Source: Epilithonimonas zeae (lineage in GTDB: Bacteria > Bacteroidota > Bacteroidia > Flavobacteriales > Weeksellaceae). From it: a DNA stretch of 64,000 nucleotides. How positions within the stretch are numbered: the stretch's first letter is position 1; every line of letters begins with the position of its first letter. This document shows, piece by piece, positions 1-7,697 of this stretch. The position numbers and the translations under genes were made by a program. The stretch is from the NCBI RefSeq assembly GCF_023278365.1, contig NZ_CP075338.1, forward strand, positions 2,170,001-2,234,000. Direction: 5' to 3'. The notes beneath the pieces were generated by a model that was given only the letters and a program-made list of their open reading frames with translations, made no database searches and had not been told where the DNA came from.

Positions 1-1835
1 GATCGCTAATCATTATTGATGGATCGGATGCCTTATACCATTTGTAGGAACTGAAACCCATACTCATAGATGGATCTGCATCCAGATTTATAAGTGAGTT
101 TTTACAAATTACAGTATCTTGAATAGCTGTTGATTTTTTTGGTTGTTTAAAATTGAATTTAATTTCTGCAACATTATCACAAAACCCTAGTTGATGAAAA
201 CGAACAAAAAAAGATGGAGTTTTATTTTTATCATCCAAAGTGATAGTTGTATTGGACAAATATTCTTTTGAATCTTTATTATTAGCTCCTATTCTAGATT
301 TGTAGAAATCCAGTCTACCATCAAAACCTGTAGGTATCAAAGAATTAATAAAATCGGGACTTGATATATCCACTTCTTTCTCTCCTTCTAATTTTTCGTC
401 ACAAATATCAAACGGCTTCAAACTTACACTATTATCAAACGAGCTTAATGCATTTTTTGTTAAAGTTATTTTAGTCAATGTAGGATTGCAACTTCCTGGT
501 TTTAACCACATATAAACATCTTTTGATGCTGAGTTAAATTTTACATTAGTAATAGCTGCTTCAGTTGGATTATTAATATTAGCTGGAGGATATTCAAAAT
601 ATTTAATATCAAATCCATAATCCTGCGAAAGATTGGAAACAACTTGCGAAGTATATGTGTTAAGAATTACATCTGCATTTCCATCAAGATCTTCATCGCA
701 GATATTGTTGAAATTTGTAGCTCCAATAATTGGTAGAATTTGTGGCTCAATATTAATATGCCCCTTAAGTTTACAATTTGTATCAAGGTCTATTTCTACC
801 TCATAATAACCATAATTAGTATTATCAACCAAAAATTTAGGAATCATTCCGTTTGCTACCAAGACTCCATTTCTATACCATTTGTAATTTGTTGCAACAC
901 CTTGCACTGGAGACGGTGTTGCATCGATTTCGTGGGTTCCCGTTGCACAAAGAGCTGTTCCTGTCTCTAAACTTAAATCTGAGCCAAGATCCTTAATACC
1001 AACAAAACTCCCCGCTTTTAAAAAGACAGCAGAATCGTGAGTCGGGTTGCTTTCATCACCAATTACTAATTTGATATGATATTTTTTTCCAATTTCCACA
1101 TCAGCTGTTGCTGTTAAAATTTTGGTTTGTCCGTTAAAATTAGTTGGAGAAAGAGAAGTAGAAGTTTGCGGATTGAAGCTTCCAAAGTAGTCCTCATTCT
1201 TACTTGGACAATTACCTCCGCCTCCTCTTATATTAACGACCGATACCGGCTGATTAGTGCCGGGAACTAAGGCTATATTTGTATAAGGACCAGCACTGCC
1301 AACTGGCTTTATAAGAAATGCAAATATATCAGAATACCCACAACCAGTTACAGATTTAAATTTATCATATTCTTCTGAAAGAAACATATACTCGAAGCTG
1401 ACTTTGTCACTGATAGAAGAAATAAAATCAAACTCCAGATAAGTTGCATTGGTATTAAGAACCCCCAACAGGTCATATAAATCCGTATCTCCTCCCCAGC
1501 CACTTCCAATCTCGCTTTGCAAAGCATCATTTGGACCAGGTGCTTTCAAAACATTACCTGTAGATAAAATAATACCCTTATCGATATCAAAATTGCTTGT
1601 TCCTTTATCAAAATAACCGTAGCTAGCACCTCCCGATGTAATATTCCCACCTTTAACGGTGACATTTGAAACCGAGATACAAGTCGATACCTTTGCATCC
1701 AAAAACTCTTCCACCAATTGCTGAGGTGTATATGTCGTAACATCTACATTTATAAATTGTGCTTGGATAAGATTACTACCAAAGCTTAGTATAGCAATAA
1801 AAACAAGATAATATGAACAATCTAACCGCTTCATT
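1..1835 (-). CDS. T9SS-exported choice-of-anchor L domain protein, C-terminus cut by window edge
   Basis: The frame is open from an ATG at 1835 to base 1, so about 611 codons of the N-terminal part are present. A signal peptide of about 26 residues ends in LIQAQ. Residues about 35-250 read as a choice-of-anchor L domain, with the block SFEYMFLSEEYDKF followed by a GxxxxNIALVPGTNQPV stretch. Ig/PKD-like repeats with the words NYKWYRNG (about residue 315) and FSSYKWYK (about residue 597) follow. Proteins of this architecture in Flavobacteriia are large cell-surface or secreted proteins, usually with a C-terminal T9SS type B sorting domain. That end lies outside the window, so the sorting type is inferred. 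It is transcribed towards the window edge, downstream of tsf and its terminator. Confidence 0.8.
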
Positions 1836-1877
1836 TAAAATAATATGGATTGCAAATTTACTCCGAAATTTCATAAC

Positions 1878-1910
1878 AAAAAATCCTGCTACAAAATATA
1901 GCAGGATTTT
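1878..1910 (-). terminator. Rho-independent terminator of tsf
   Basis: The arms AAAATCCTGCTA (1880-1891) and TAGCAGGATTTT (1899-1910) are perfectly complementary around a 7-base loop. On the minus strand a run of T follows. It lies 24 bases after the tsf stop codon. Confidence 0.85.
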
Positions 1911-1933
1911 AAATTATGATTTAAGTACTAAGA

Positions 1934-2761
1934 TTAAGCAAGAGCAACTCTTACAAAACCTGTTACTTTAAGATCTGCATTCACAGATTTTACATAATCA
2001 GCAACTGACATGCTAGAATCCTTGATGAAATCTTGGTGTACCAAAGTGTTGTCTTTGTAGAATCTCTGCATTTTACCTTTCAAGATATTGTCGATAATGT
2101 TTGCAGGCTTACCTTCTTCTGTTAGTTTATGTCTTTCGATTTCCAATTCTTTATCGATAGTTTCCTGAGAAACCGCATTTTCGTCAAGAGCAATTGGGTT
2201 CATTGCAGCAACTTGCATAGAAACCGCTTTTGCAGCCTCATCAGCACCTTCAGCCTTAGCAGAAAGAGAAGTGATTGCAGCAATCTTATTTCCAGCGTGG
2301 ATATAAGCGCCCAAGAAAGGCCCTTCAATTCTTTCGAATGCTCCTATCTCGATTTTCTCACCGATAACACCTGTTTGCTCGATTAATTTGTCAGCAACAG
2401 TCATTCCGTGGAAATCTGTAGCCAATAATTCCTCTTTAGTAGCAGCAAAAATTGCCATTTCAGCTAATTCATAAGCCAACTCGATGAATGCTTCGTTTTT
2501 AGCAACGAAATCAGTTTCACAGTTCAAAGAGATCACAACACCTAAAGTGTTATCCTCATTTACTCTTGCAATAACTGCACCTTCAGAAGAATCTCTGTCT
2601 GCTCTGTTAGCAGCCACTTTTTGTCCTTTTTTTCTAAGGATGTCGATTGCTTTTTCGAAATCTCCCTCAGCTTCTACTAAAGCTTTTTTGCAGTCCATCA
2701 TTCCTGCACCTGTCGTGTTTCTTAGTTTTGCTACGTCTGCAGCTACTGGTGTGTAAGACAT
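1934..2761 (-). CDS. tsf: Elongation factor Ts
   Basis: Guanine-nucleotide exchange factor for EF-Tu, cytoplasmic. The 275-residue length fits the family. The N-terminal UBA-like region carries TGAGMMDCKKAL at residues 17-28, and the core contains the signature ETDFVAKNEAF at about residues 81-91. The start is the only ATG before the conserved N-terminus. In most bacteria rpsB lies immediately upstream of tsf; here the upstream neighbour is an unrelated gene on the opposite strand, and tsf has its own TAnnTTTG promoter element. A terminator follows the gene, so it looks monocistronic. Confidence 0.97.
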   Translation of the reverse strand: MSYTPVAADVAKLRNTTGAGMMDCKKALVEAEGDFEKAIDILRKKGQKVAANRADRDSSEGAVIARVNEDNTLGVVISLNCETDFVAKNEAFIELAYELAEMAIFAATKEELLATDFHGMTVADKLIEQTGVIGEKIEIGAFERIEGPFLGAYIHAGNKIAAITSLSAKAEGADEAAKAVSMQVAAMNPIALDENAVSQETIDKELEIERHKLTEEGKPANIIDNILKGKMQRFYKDNTLVHQDFIKDSSMSVADYVKSVNADLKVTGFVRVALA

Positions 2762-2788
2762 AATATTGATTATTTTTTTATTTTAATT

Positions 2789-2806
2789 TTATTTTACCTC
2801 CTTCAT
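2789..2806 (-). other. Five-codon leader ORF (MKEVK) in the tsf 5' leader
   Basis: On the minus strand, ATG AAG GAG GTA AAA TAA begins 13 bases after the tsf promoter -7 element and ends 27 bases before the tsf ATG. It contains a run AAGGAGG, which is rare in this AT-rich genome. It may be a chance sequence or a translated leader. No homology can be claimed. Confidence 0.25.
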
Positions 2807-2819
2807 GTTTTTCAGCGTG

Positions 2820-2827
2820 CAAATATA
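2820..2827 (-). promoter_or_regulatory. tsf promoter -7 element
   Basis: On the minus strand this reads TATATTTG, matching the Bacteroidota TAnnTTTG element. It lies 58 bases before the tsf start codon. No -33 TTG at the standard 17-20 base spacing is visible; the nearest TTG is 26 bases upstream. Confidence 0.55.
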
Positions 2828-3001
2828 GTGATTTTTATAAAAATATTGAGCACCAAAAAACAATCTTAATAAAATTAGAACATTGTGGCATTTTTTTCAA
2901 ATTCGGTGAAAAATCTAATTAATTTTTAATCTAATTTTCATACCATTTCACAAGATTTAATTTATTTTTACGTTTCAATTAAAATCAGAATCCTATATAT
3001 A

Positions 3002-3559
3002 ATGAAGAAGATATTTTTACTTTTGTTTTTTCTAGTTTCTCTTTCCGTTTTCTCACAAAGCGTTTTCGAAGCCAAATCAACCACAGACAGAGCCGTTGTA
3101 GAAAATTTCATCCGTAACAATCCTAAGCATCCTGCTGTTCCAGAGTTAAAACAAAGAGCATTATCCCTAAAATATGGAGGGAGTTCCGCAGTGGCTAAGC
3201 CAACAGTAACAGCAATGACCGAAAATAAAATCGAGAAAACATCCAAAGTTGGAACAACAGCTGCAAAAGGACAGCCTTCTGAACAAGCAAAAAACACCGC
3301 CGCAGTTCTGACAAGTCTTTTCAATAACGACCCTAACAAAAAAGAGGCAATTGTACAGTTTGTCAACAAATCCAAATGTGTTCTTGTCATCAAAATAAGT
3401 GGAAAAAAATTCTATAACTTATCCGTTCCGGCCAATGGACAAAATTACATCATGGTAGATAAAGGAAGCTATAACGTTTCTACCTCTATTTGTGACGCTA
3501 CTTACAACCAGAACAAAGCGTTCACAAAAGATGTTATCATTACATTAAAAGGAAACTAA
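3002..3559 (+). CDS. Exported DUF6759-like protein of unknown function
   Basis: The protein has 185 residues. An 18-residue signal peptide ends SVFSQ. A middle low-complexity A/T/K-rich linker (about residues 60-105) leads to a C-terminal domain with KKEAIVQFVNKSKCVLVIKI, FYNLSVPANGQNYIMVDKGSY and a short beta pattern ending in ITLKGN. The C-terminal block resembles what I recall as DUF6759, common in Chryseobacterium; that assignment is from memory and tentative. It lies 16 bases before the next gene, which is also exported, so the two are probably cotranscribed. Function unknown. Confidence 0.75.
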   Translation: MKKIFLLLFFLVSLSVFSQSVFEAKSTTDRAVVENFIRNNPKHPAVPELKQRALSLKYGGSSAVAKPTVTAMTENKIEKTSKVGTTAAKGQPSEQAKNTAAVLTSLFNNDPNKKEAIVQFVNKSKCVLVIKISGKKFYNLSVPANGQNYIMVDKGSYNVSTSICDATYNQNKAFTKDVIITLKGN

Positions 3560-3575
3560 GCCTTAAAACAACCTA

Positions 3576-4346
3576 TTGAGATTATTATCTTTCATATTAA
3601 TATTAACTTCGATTCTAACTTTTTCTCAGAAAAAAATTGGATTCGATTCTTTACAATTGAGAGATATTCAAGAAGTTTTAGGAGATGACTACGGCAACAT
3701 CTATATATATAAGAAGAAAGATTTCAGTCTTACCAAATACGATTCTGTGGGAGCACAACTGGGAAAGTTGTTAATGACTTTTCCATATAAAATCCAAAGT
3801 GTTACCAATCCTCTTAATATTGTCATGTTTTCAGAAAATGCTCAGGAAATAAAATTCCTCGATCAAAACCTGAATGAAATCCAGAAAATCAATCTAAGTT
3901 CAACTTTCGGTTTTATAAAAGCCGTTTATGCAGAAGATTTACAATTTGCGTGGCTAATAGATGATAGCAACAAAACACTTTTTCAATACAATTTCCGAAG
4001 CAATTCTGTAATTAATTCATTCCCTTTCAATATTAACCTTCAGTCTCTGCAGGATTTTTTAGTCTATAATAATAAGGTATATATCCTTAGGGAAAATATT
4101 TTAGAAGTTTATAACACCAGAGCTACCCTGCTCTATTCTGCGACTATTATCAATGCCAGAAAACTCCGAAGAAACAATGATGATATTTTGATATTTGAAA
4201 ACCAAAGTGTCAAAAAATTCGATGGCAAAAACCTGATCGAGATTTTTCAAAATCTCAATGCAAAAATTGTGGATAAAAATAACGCTGGATTTTTGGCACT
4301 CATAAAGGACAAACTTTATCTTTACAGACAAATAAATGATAATTGA
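3576..4346 (+). CDS. Exported protein of unknown function, probable beta-propeller fold
   Basis: The 256-residue product begins with a signal peptide (RLLSFILILTSILTFSQ) and then shows repeating blade-like strands such as DDYGNIYIYKKKDFSLTKYDS and QFAWLIDDSNKTLFQYNF. This suggests a short beta-propeller, by inference only. The start is a TTG at 3576: a TAA lies in frame at 3564, and no ATG precedes the hydrophobic stretch, so TTG is the only codon that preserves the signal peptide. It follows the 3002-3559 gene closely, which suggests a two-gene envelope operon. Confidence 0.75.
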   Translation: MRLLSFILILTSILTFSQKKIGFDSLQLRDIQEVLGDDYGNIYIYKKKDFSLTKYDSVGAQLGKLLMTFPYKIQSVTNPLNIVMFSENAQEIKFLDQNLNEIQKINLSSTFGFIKAVYAEDLQFAWLIDDSNKTLFQYNFRSNSVINSFPFNINLQSLQDFLVYNNKVYILRENILEVYNTRATLLYSATIINARKLRRNNDDILIFENQSVKKFDGKNLIEIFQNLNAKIVDKNNAGFLALIKDKLYLYRQINDN

Positions 4347-4385
4347 TAAATCATAATTGATTTCGAAGTTTCAGCTTTCAACACT

Positions 4386-4401
4386 ATCATTTATCAACCA
4401 T
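4386..4401 (+). repeat. 16-base leader word, copy 1
   Basis: ATCATTTATCAACCAT in the leader of the deoxynucleoside kinase gene. The identical word occurs on the minus strand at 34801-34816, in the leader of the PaaI-like gene. Confidence 0.5.
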
Positions 4402-4422
4402 AACTTATCAATTATAACGAAA

Positions 4423-5037
4423 ATGCATATCGCTGTTACAGGAAATATTGGCGCCGGAAAAACAACACTAACTACAATGTTATCAAAACATTACAATTGG
4501 GAAGCGCAATTTGAAGATGTAGATCACAATCCTTATTTGGATGATTTTTATGGCGATATGTCCAAATGGAGTTTTGCGTTGCAGATTTATTTCTTAGGAA
4601 GCAGATTCCGTCAAGTGAAGGAAATCCGTGAAAGTGGAAAAAACGTCATCCAAGACAGAACCATCTATGAGGACGCACATATTTTTGCTGAAAACTTAGC
4701 TGAAATGAATTTACTTTCCGAGCGTGATTTTAACAATTATTTATCAGTTTTTACATTGATGAAAGACTTTGTTTCGGCACCGGATTTGCTAATTTATCTT
4801 AGAGCAGATGTCCCTACTTTAGTACGACAAATCTCCAAAAGAGGAAGAGAATACGAAGCTGGAATCAGTATAGATTACTTATCAAAACTGAATAACAAAT
4901 ACCAAAGCTGGATAGAAAATTACAAAGAAGGCAAACTTCTTGTTATAGATGTAGACCATCTGGATTTCGTAGAAAGACCTGAAGATTTTGGGTATATTCT
5001 GGAAAGAATAGATGCAGAACTGAACGGTTTGTTTTAA
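4423..5037 (+). CDS. Deoxynucleoside kinase
   Basis: Phosphorylates deoxynucleosides with ATP in nucleotide salvage, cytoplasmic. The 204-residue chain begins MHIAVTGNIGAGKTTL. The P-loop GNIGAGKT is at residues 7-14, the catalytic/base-recognition DRTIYED motif at 78-84, and an arginine-rich lid (ISKRGREYE) at about 137-145. The start is the ATG at 4423. An upstream in-frame codon at 4357 would add 22 residues of AT-rich untranslated sequence with no family homology. It follows the exported gene at 3576-4346, from which it is separated by an AT-rich leader containing inverted repeats. Confidence 0.92.
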   Translation: MHIAVTGNIGAGKTTLTTMLSKHYNWEAQFEDVDHNPYLDDFYGDMSKWSFALQIYFLGSRFRQVKEIRESGKNVIQDRTIYEDAHIFAENLAEMNLLSERDFNNYLSVFTLMKDFVSAPDLLIYLRADVPTLVRQISKRGREYEAGISIDYLSKLNNKYQSWIENYKEGKLLVIDVDHLDFVERPEDFGYILERIDAELNGLF

Positions 5038-5106
5038 ATTATTTTTTGGTGAAATAATTTTTGCAATCCGAAAATTACGTTAGCCAAAATTTAACTTTAA
5101 AGCATC

Positions 5107-5457
5107 ATGATAAAAGTAATTCATAATAACAGCTGTCCCAAATCCAAAGCTATTCTGGAATATCTGGACGAGAATGATATCAAATTTCAAATCATTGATA
5201 TTAAGAAAGATCCTTTAAGTTTGTTTGAGCTCAGAACATTATTCAAAAAACTCAATAAACAACCCAGCAGAATTCTAAGACACTCTACAGAATTATTCAA
5301 AAAATATTTCTCAGAATCAGAAACTATAAATGATGAGCAAGCCCTTGAAGTCATCGCTCTCAACCCCGAATTAATACAATGTCCTATCCTTATCAAAGGA
5401 AAAATTGCAATGCCGGGAAATCCTTTGGAGAATGTCAAATTTTTCATTGAAAACTAA
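5107..5457 (+). CDS. ArsC-family (Spx/arsenate reductase-like) protein
   Basis: The 116-residue protein has the thioredoxin-like ArsC fold signature: a cysteine after the first strand in NNSCPKSKAILEYL (Cys10), then IIDIKKDPLS and a C-terminal CPILIKGKIAMPG. Classical ArsC keeps arginines that bind arsenate, including one in RPI; here that position reads CPI. Arsenate reduction is therefore uncertain, and a redox or regulatory role is equally possible. No ars genes are nearby. It stands between the deoxynucleoside kinase and the ribosomal protein cluster. Confidence 0.75.
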   Translation: MIKVIHNNSCPKSKAILEYLDENDIKFQIIDIKKDPLSLFELRTLFKKLNKQPSRILRHSTELFKKYFSESETINDEQALEVIALNPELIQCPILIKGKIAMPGNPLENVKFFIEN

Positions 5458-5543
5458 TAGCCATCTCAAAATCAAATAATTAGGTTAGTGTTTTTTTTAT
5501 TCCAGATGTAATATTAATTTTTAAGAATTATTTTTGAAATAAT

Positions 5544-5574
5544 TTGCCTAACTGAAAAATAATCCTTTATTTTG
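5544..5574 (+). promoter_or_regulatory. Promoter of the rpmB-rpmG-bL38 operon
   Basis: TTG (5544-5546), a 20-base spacer and TTATTTTG (5567-5574) match the Bacteroidota consensus with one deviation in the -7 element. It lies 38 bases upstream of rpmB. Confidence 0.65.
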
Positions 5575-5612
5575 CACTCTCAAATATTCATTAGTCAAAA
5601 GAACATCGAGAT

Positions 5613-5861
5613 ATGTCAAGAATTTGCCAAATAACAGGTAAGCGTGCAATGGTAGGAAACAATGTTTCCCACGCTAATAACAAAACGAAAAGACGTTTTG
5701 AAATTAACTTGCTAGAGAAGAAATTTTTCCTTCCTGAGCAAGAAAAGTCAGTAACCCTTAAGGTTTCTGCTCACGGATTGAGAATCATCAACAAGATTGG
5801 TATTGAAGAAGCTATCGAAAGAGCAGCTAGAAACGGATACATTAAAAACACTACTAAGTAA
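5613..5861 (+). CDS. rpmB: 50S ribosomal protein bL28
   Basis: The 82-residue protein begins [20 protein letters not shown], the standard L28 N-terminus, followed by [10 protein letters not shown]. It is part of the large ribosomal subunit. The stop codon overlaps the rpmG start by one base (TAATG), so the genes are translationally coupled. The C-x2-TGK context has only one cysteine, so no zinc ribbon is present. Confidence 0.97.
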   Translation: MSRICQITGKRAMVGNNVSHANNKTKRRFEINLLEKKFFLPEQEKSVTLKVSAHGLRIINKIGIEEAIERAARNGYIKNTTK

Positions 5862-6043
5862 TGGCTAAAAAAGGTAACAGAGTTCAGGTAATTCTAGAAT
5901 GTACTGAGCATAAGGAAAGCGGTGTAGCGGGAATGTCAAGATACATTACTACAAAAAATAAAAAGAACACTACAGAAAGATTGGAGCTTAAAAAATTCAA
6001 TCCGGTTCTTAAGAAATATACTGTTCACAAAGAAATTAAGTAA
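5861..6043 (+). CDS. rpmG: 50S ribosomal protein bL33
   Basis: The 60-residue protein has the L33 pattern: [36 protein letters not shown] and [10 protein letters not shown]. Only one cysteine is present (Cys13), so this is a zinc-free form of the protein. It overlaps rpmB by one base and is followed 19 bases later by the bL38 gene in the same operon. Confidence 0.97.
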   Translation: MAKKGNRVQVILECTEHKESGVAGMSRYITTKNKKNTTERLELKKFNPVLKKYTVHKEIK

Positions 6044-6062
6044 TTTATAAAAATATTTTACA

Positions 6063-6218
6063 ATGGCAAAGAAAGTAGTAGCAACACTTCAAGGTGGAGC
6101 TGGTTCAAAAAAAATGACAAAAGTAATCAAAATGGTTAAGTCTTCTAAATCAGATGCTTACGTTTTTGAAGAAAAAGTAATGAACGCTGACGAAGTTGAA
6201 GGATTTTTGAAAAAATAA
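6063..6218 (+). CDS. Ribosomal protein bL38 (DUF4295)
   Basis: This 51-residue basic protein reads MAKKVVATLQGGAGSKKMTK and ends EVEGFLKK. It matches the DUF4295 family found directly behind rpmB-rpmG in Bacteroidota. From memory, the Flavobacterium johnsoniae ribosome structure identified this family as a lineage-specific large-subunit protein named bL38. Position and sequence fit that assignment. A terminator follows 23 bases after the stop, closing the operon. Confidence 0.9.
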   Translation: MAKKVVATLQGGAGSKKMTKVIKMVKSSKSDAYVFEEKVMNADEVEGFLKK

Positions 6219-6241
6219 TCCATCACACGAATACAATATAG

Positions 6242-6269
6242 AAACTACTCTTTTTAGGGTAGTTTTTTT
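6242..6269 (+). terminator. Terminator of the rpmB operon
   Basis: AAACTAC (6242-6248) pairs with GTAGTTT (6259-6265) and is followed by a T run. Confidence 0.8.
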
Positions 6270-6325
6270 GTTATCTTTGTTTTCGATAATTAGTTAACGA
6301 TTATCATTAATCATTTATATATCAA

Positions 6326-7279
6326 ATGAGTTGGTTTAAAAAAATATTCAAAAAAGAAGATAAAGAAACGCTTGACAAAGGTTTGGAAAAATCGAGCCAA
6401 GGTTTTTTCGATAAAATTTCCAGAGCTGTTGTTGGTAAAAACACAGTAGATGATGAAGTTCTGGATGATTTGGAAGAAGTACTTATCGCATCGGATGTTG
6501 GTGCTGAAACTACAATCAAAATCATCAAAAGAATAGAAGACCGCGTTGCAAGAGACAAATACGTTAATGTAAGTGAATTGGACAATATTCTTCGTGAAGA
6601 AATCACAGGTCTTCTTTTGGACAATCCTCATTTGGACACAGACAACATCGACACCAGTAAGAAACCTTATGTGATAATGGTTGTTGGCGTGAATGGTGTT
6701 GGAAAAACTACAACTATTGGAAAACTGGCTCATCAATTCAAATCTCAAGGGTTGAAAGTAGTTCTGGGCGCTGCCGATACTTTCCGTGCTGCAGCGGTTG
6801 ACCAATTGGTAATCTGGAGTGAGAGAGTTGGCGTTCCGATTGTAAAACAAGAGATGGGATCCGATCCTGCTTCTGTTGCTTTTGATACCGTTCAGTCCGC
6901 GGTTGCTCAAAATGCAGATGTTGTAATAATAGATACTGCAGGAAGATTACATAATAAAATCAATCTAATGAACGAACTTTCTAAAATAAAACGTGTGATG
7001 CAAAAGGTACTTCCTGATGCACCTCACGAAGTTTTATTGGTTTTAGATGGTTCTACAGGTCAGAATGCTTTTGAGCAGGCAAAACAATTTACGGCAGCTA
7101 CAGAAGTAACAGCTTTGGCGGTAACAAAACTAGACGGAACAGCTAAAGGTGGCGTTGTAATAGGTATATCAGACCAGTTTCAGATTCCAGTGAAATATAT
7201 TGGTGTAGGGGAAAAAATCCAGGATCTTCAGATTTTTAATGGTATGGAATTTGTAAATTCGTTCTTCAAAAAGAGATAA
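6326..7279 (+). CDS. ftsY: Signal recognition particle receptor FtsY
   Basis: GTPase that docks SRP-ribosome complexes at the inner membrane. The 317-residue protein has a short charged N-terminus (no long acidic A domain), an N domain to about residue 110, and the NG GTPase: P-loop GVNGVGKTTT at 121-130, DTFRAAAVDQ at 151-160, DTAGR at 203-207 and TKLDG at 267-271. The start is ATG 6326, preceded by a repetitive AT-rich leader. It sits behind the rpmB-rpmG-bL38 operon but after a terminator, so it probably has its own promoter. Confidence 0.97.
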   Translation: MSWFKKIFKKEDKETLDKGLEKSSQGFFDKISRAVVGKNTVDDEVLDDLEEVLIASDVGAETTIKIIKRIEDRVARDKYVNVSELDNILREEITGLLLDNPHLDTDNIDTSKKPYVIMVVGVNGVGKTTTIGKLAHQFKSQGLKVVLGAADTFRAAAVDQLVIWSERVGVPIVKQEMGSDPASVAFDTVQSAVAQNADVVIIDTAGRLHNKINLMNELSKIKRVMQKVLPDAPHEVLLVLDGSTGQNAFEQAKQFTAATEVTALAVTKLDGTAKGGVVIGISDQFQIPVKYIGVGEKIQDLQIFNGMEFVNSFFKKR

Positions 7280-7316
7280 CAAATCACATTTATATTAACA
7301 TTAAAAAATCAAAACT

Positions 7317-7574
7317 ATGGGTATTTTAACTTGGATTATTTTCGGTCTTATTGCCGGAGCAATCGCAAAAGCTATTCATCCAGGAAATGATCCTGGCGGA
7401 TGGGTTGTAACAATTATTATTGGGATTATAGGCTCATTCCTGGGTGGAGCCATTGGAACTTATGTTCTAGGTTGGGGAGATGTAGATTCTTTCTGGAGTC
7501 CTAGAAGTTGGCTATTAGCCATTGGAGGATCTGTTCTTTTACTATTTTTATATAGAATGGTTACCAAGAAATAG
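7317..7574 (+). CDS. GlsB/YeaQ/YmgE family stress-response membrane protein
   Basis: The 85-residue protein has three hydrophobic segments. The N-terminus MGILTWIIFGLIAGAIAKAI and the central GGWVVTIIIGIIGSFLGGAIG are the transglycosylase-associated/GlsB signature. The family forms small inner-membrane proteins linked to general stress in other bacteria; the molecular role is not established. It follows ftsY by 37 bases and is closed by a terminator. Confidence 0.88.
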   Translation: MGILTWIIFGLIAGAIAKAIHPGNDPGGWVVTIIIGIIGSFLGGAIGTYVLGWGDVDSFWSPRSWLLAIGGSVLLLFLYRMVTKK

Positions 7575-7616
7575 TGATATTGATATATTATTATCATTAA
7601 TAACGAAAATAAAATT

Positions 7617-7643
7617 AAGCATCAACAATTTTGATGCTTTTTT
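7617..7643 (+). terminator. Terminator after the GlsB-like gene
   Basis: AAGCATCAA (7617-7625) pairs with TTGATGCTT (7631-7639), followed by TTTT. Confidence 0.85.
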
Positions 7644-7669
7644 GTTACCATAAAGTCAAAAAAAACCCA

Positions 7670-7677
7670 TACATTTG
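7670..7677 (+). promoter_or_regulatory. -7 element of the secreted metalloprotease gene
   Basis: TACATTTG matches TAnnTTTG and is 20 bases before the ATG at 7698. No well-spaced TTG is visible. Confidence 0.5.
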
Positions 7678-7697
7678 ATTTCATTAAATTTAAAAGT

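Noticed and set aside
2968-3393. 141-codon minus-strand ORF opposite the DUF6759-like gene
   Set aside because: The sense-strand protein has a signal peptide and a conserved domain; the antisense one has neither.
6311-6910. Long minus-strand ORF opposite ftsY
   Set aside because: The composition follows the reverse complement of ftsY codons, and it has no start context or family resemblance.
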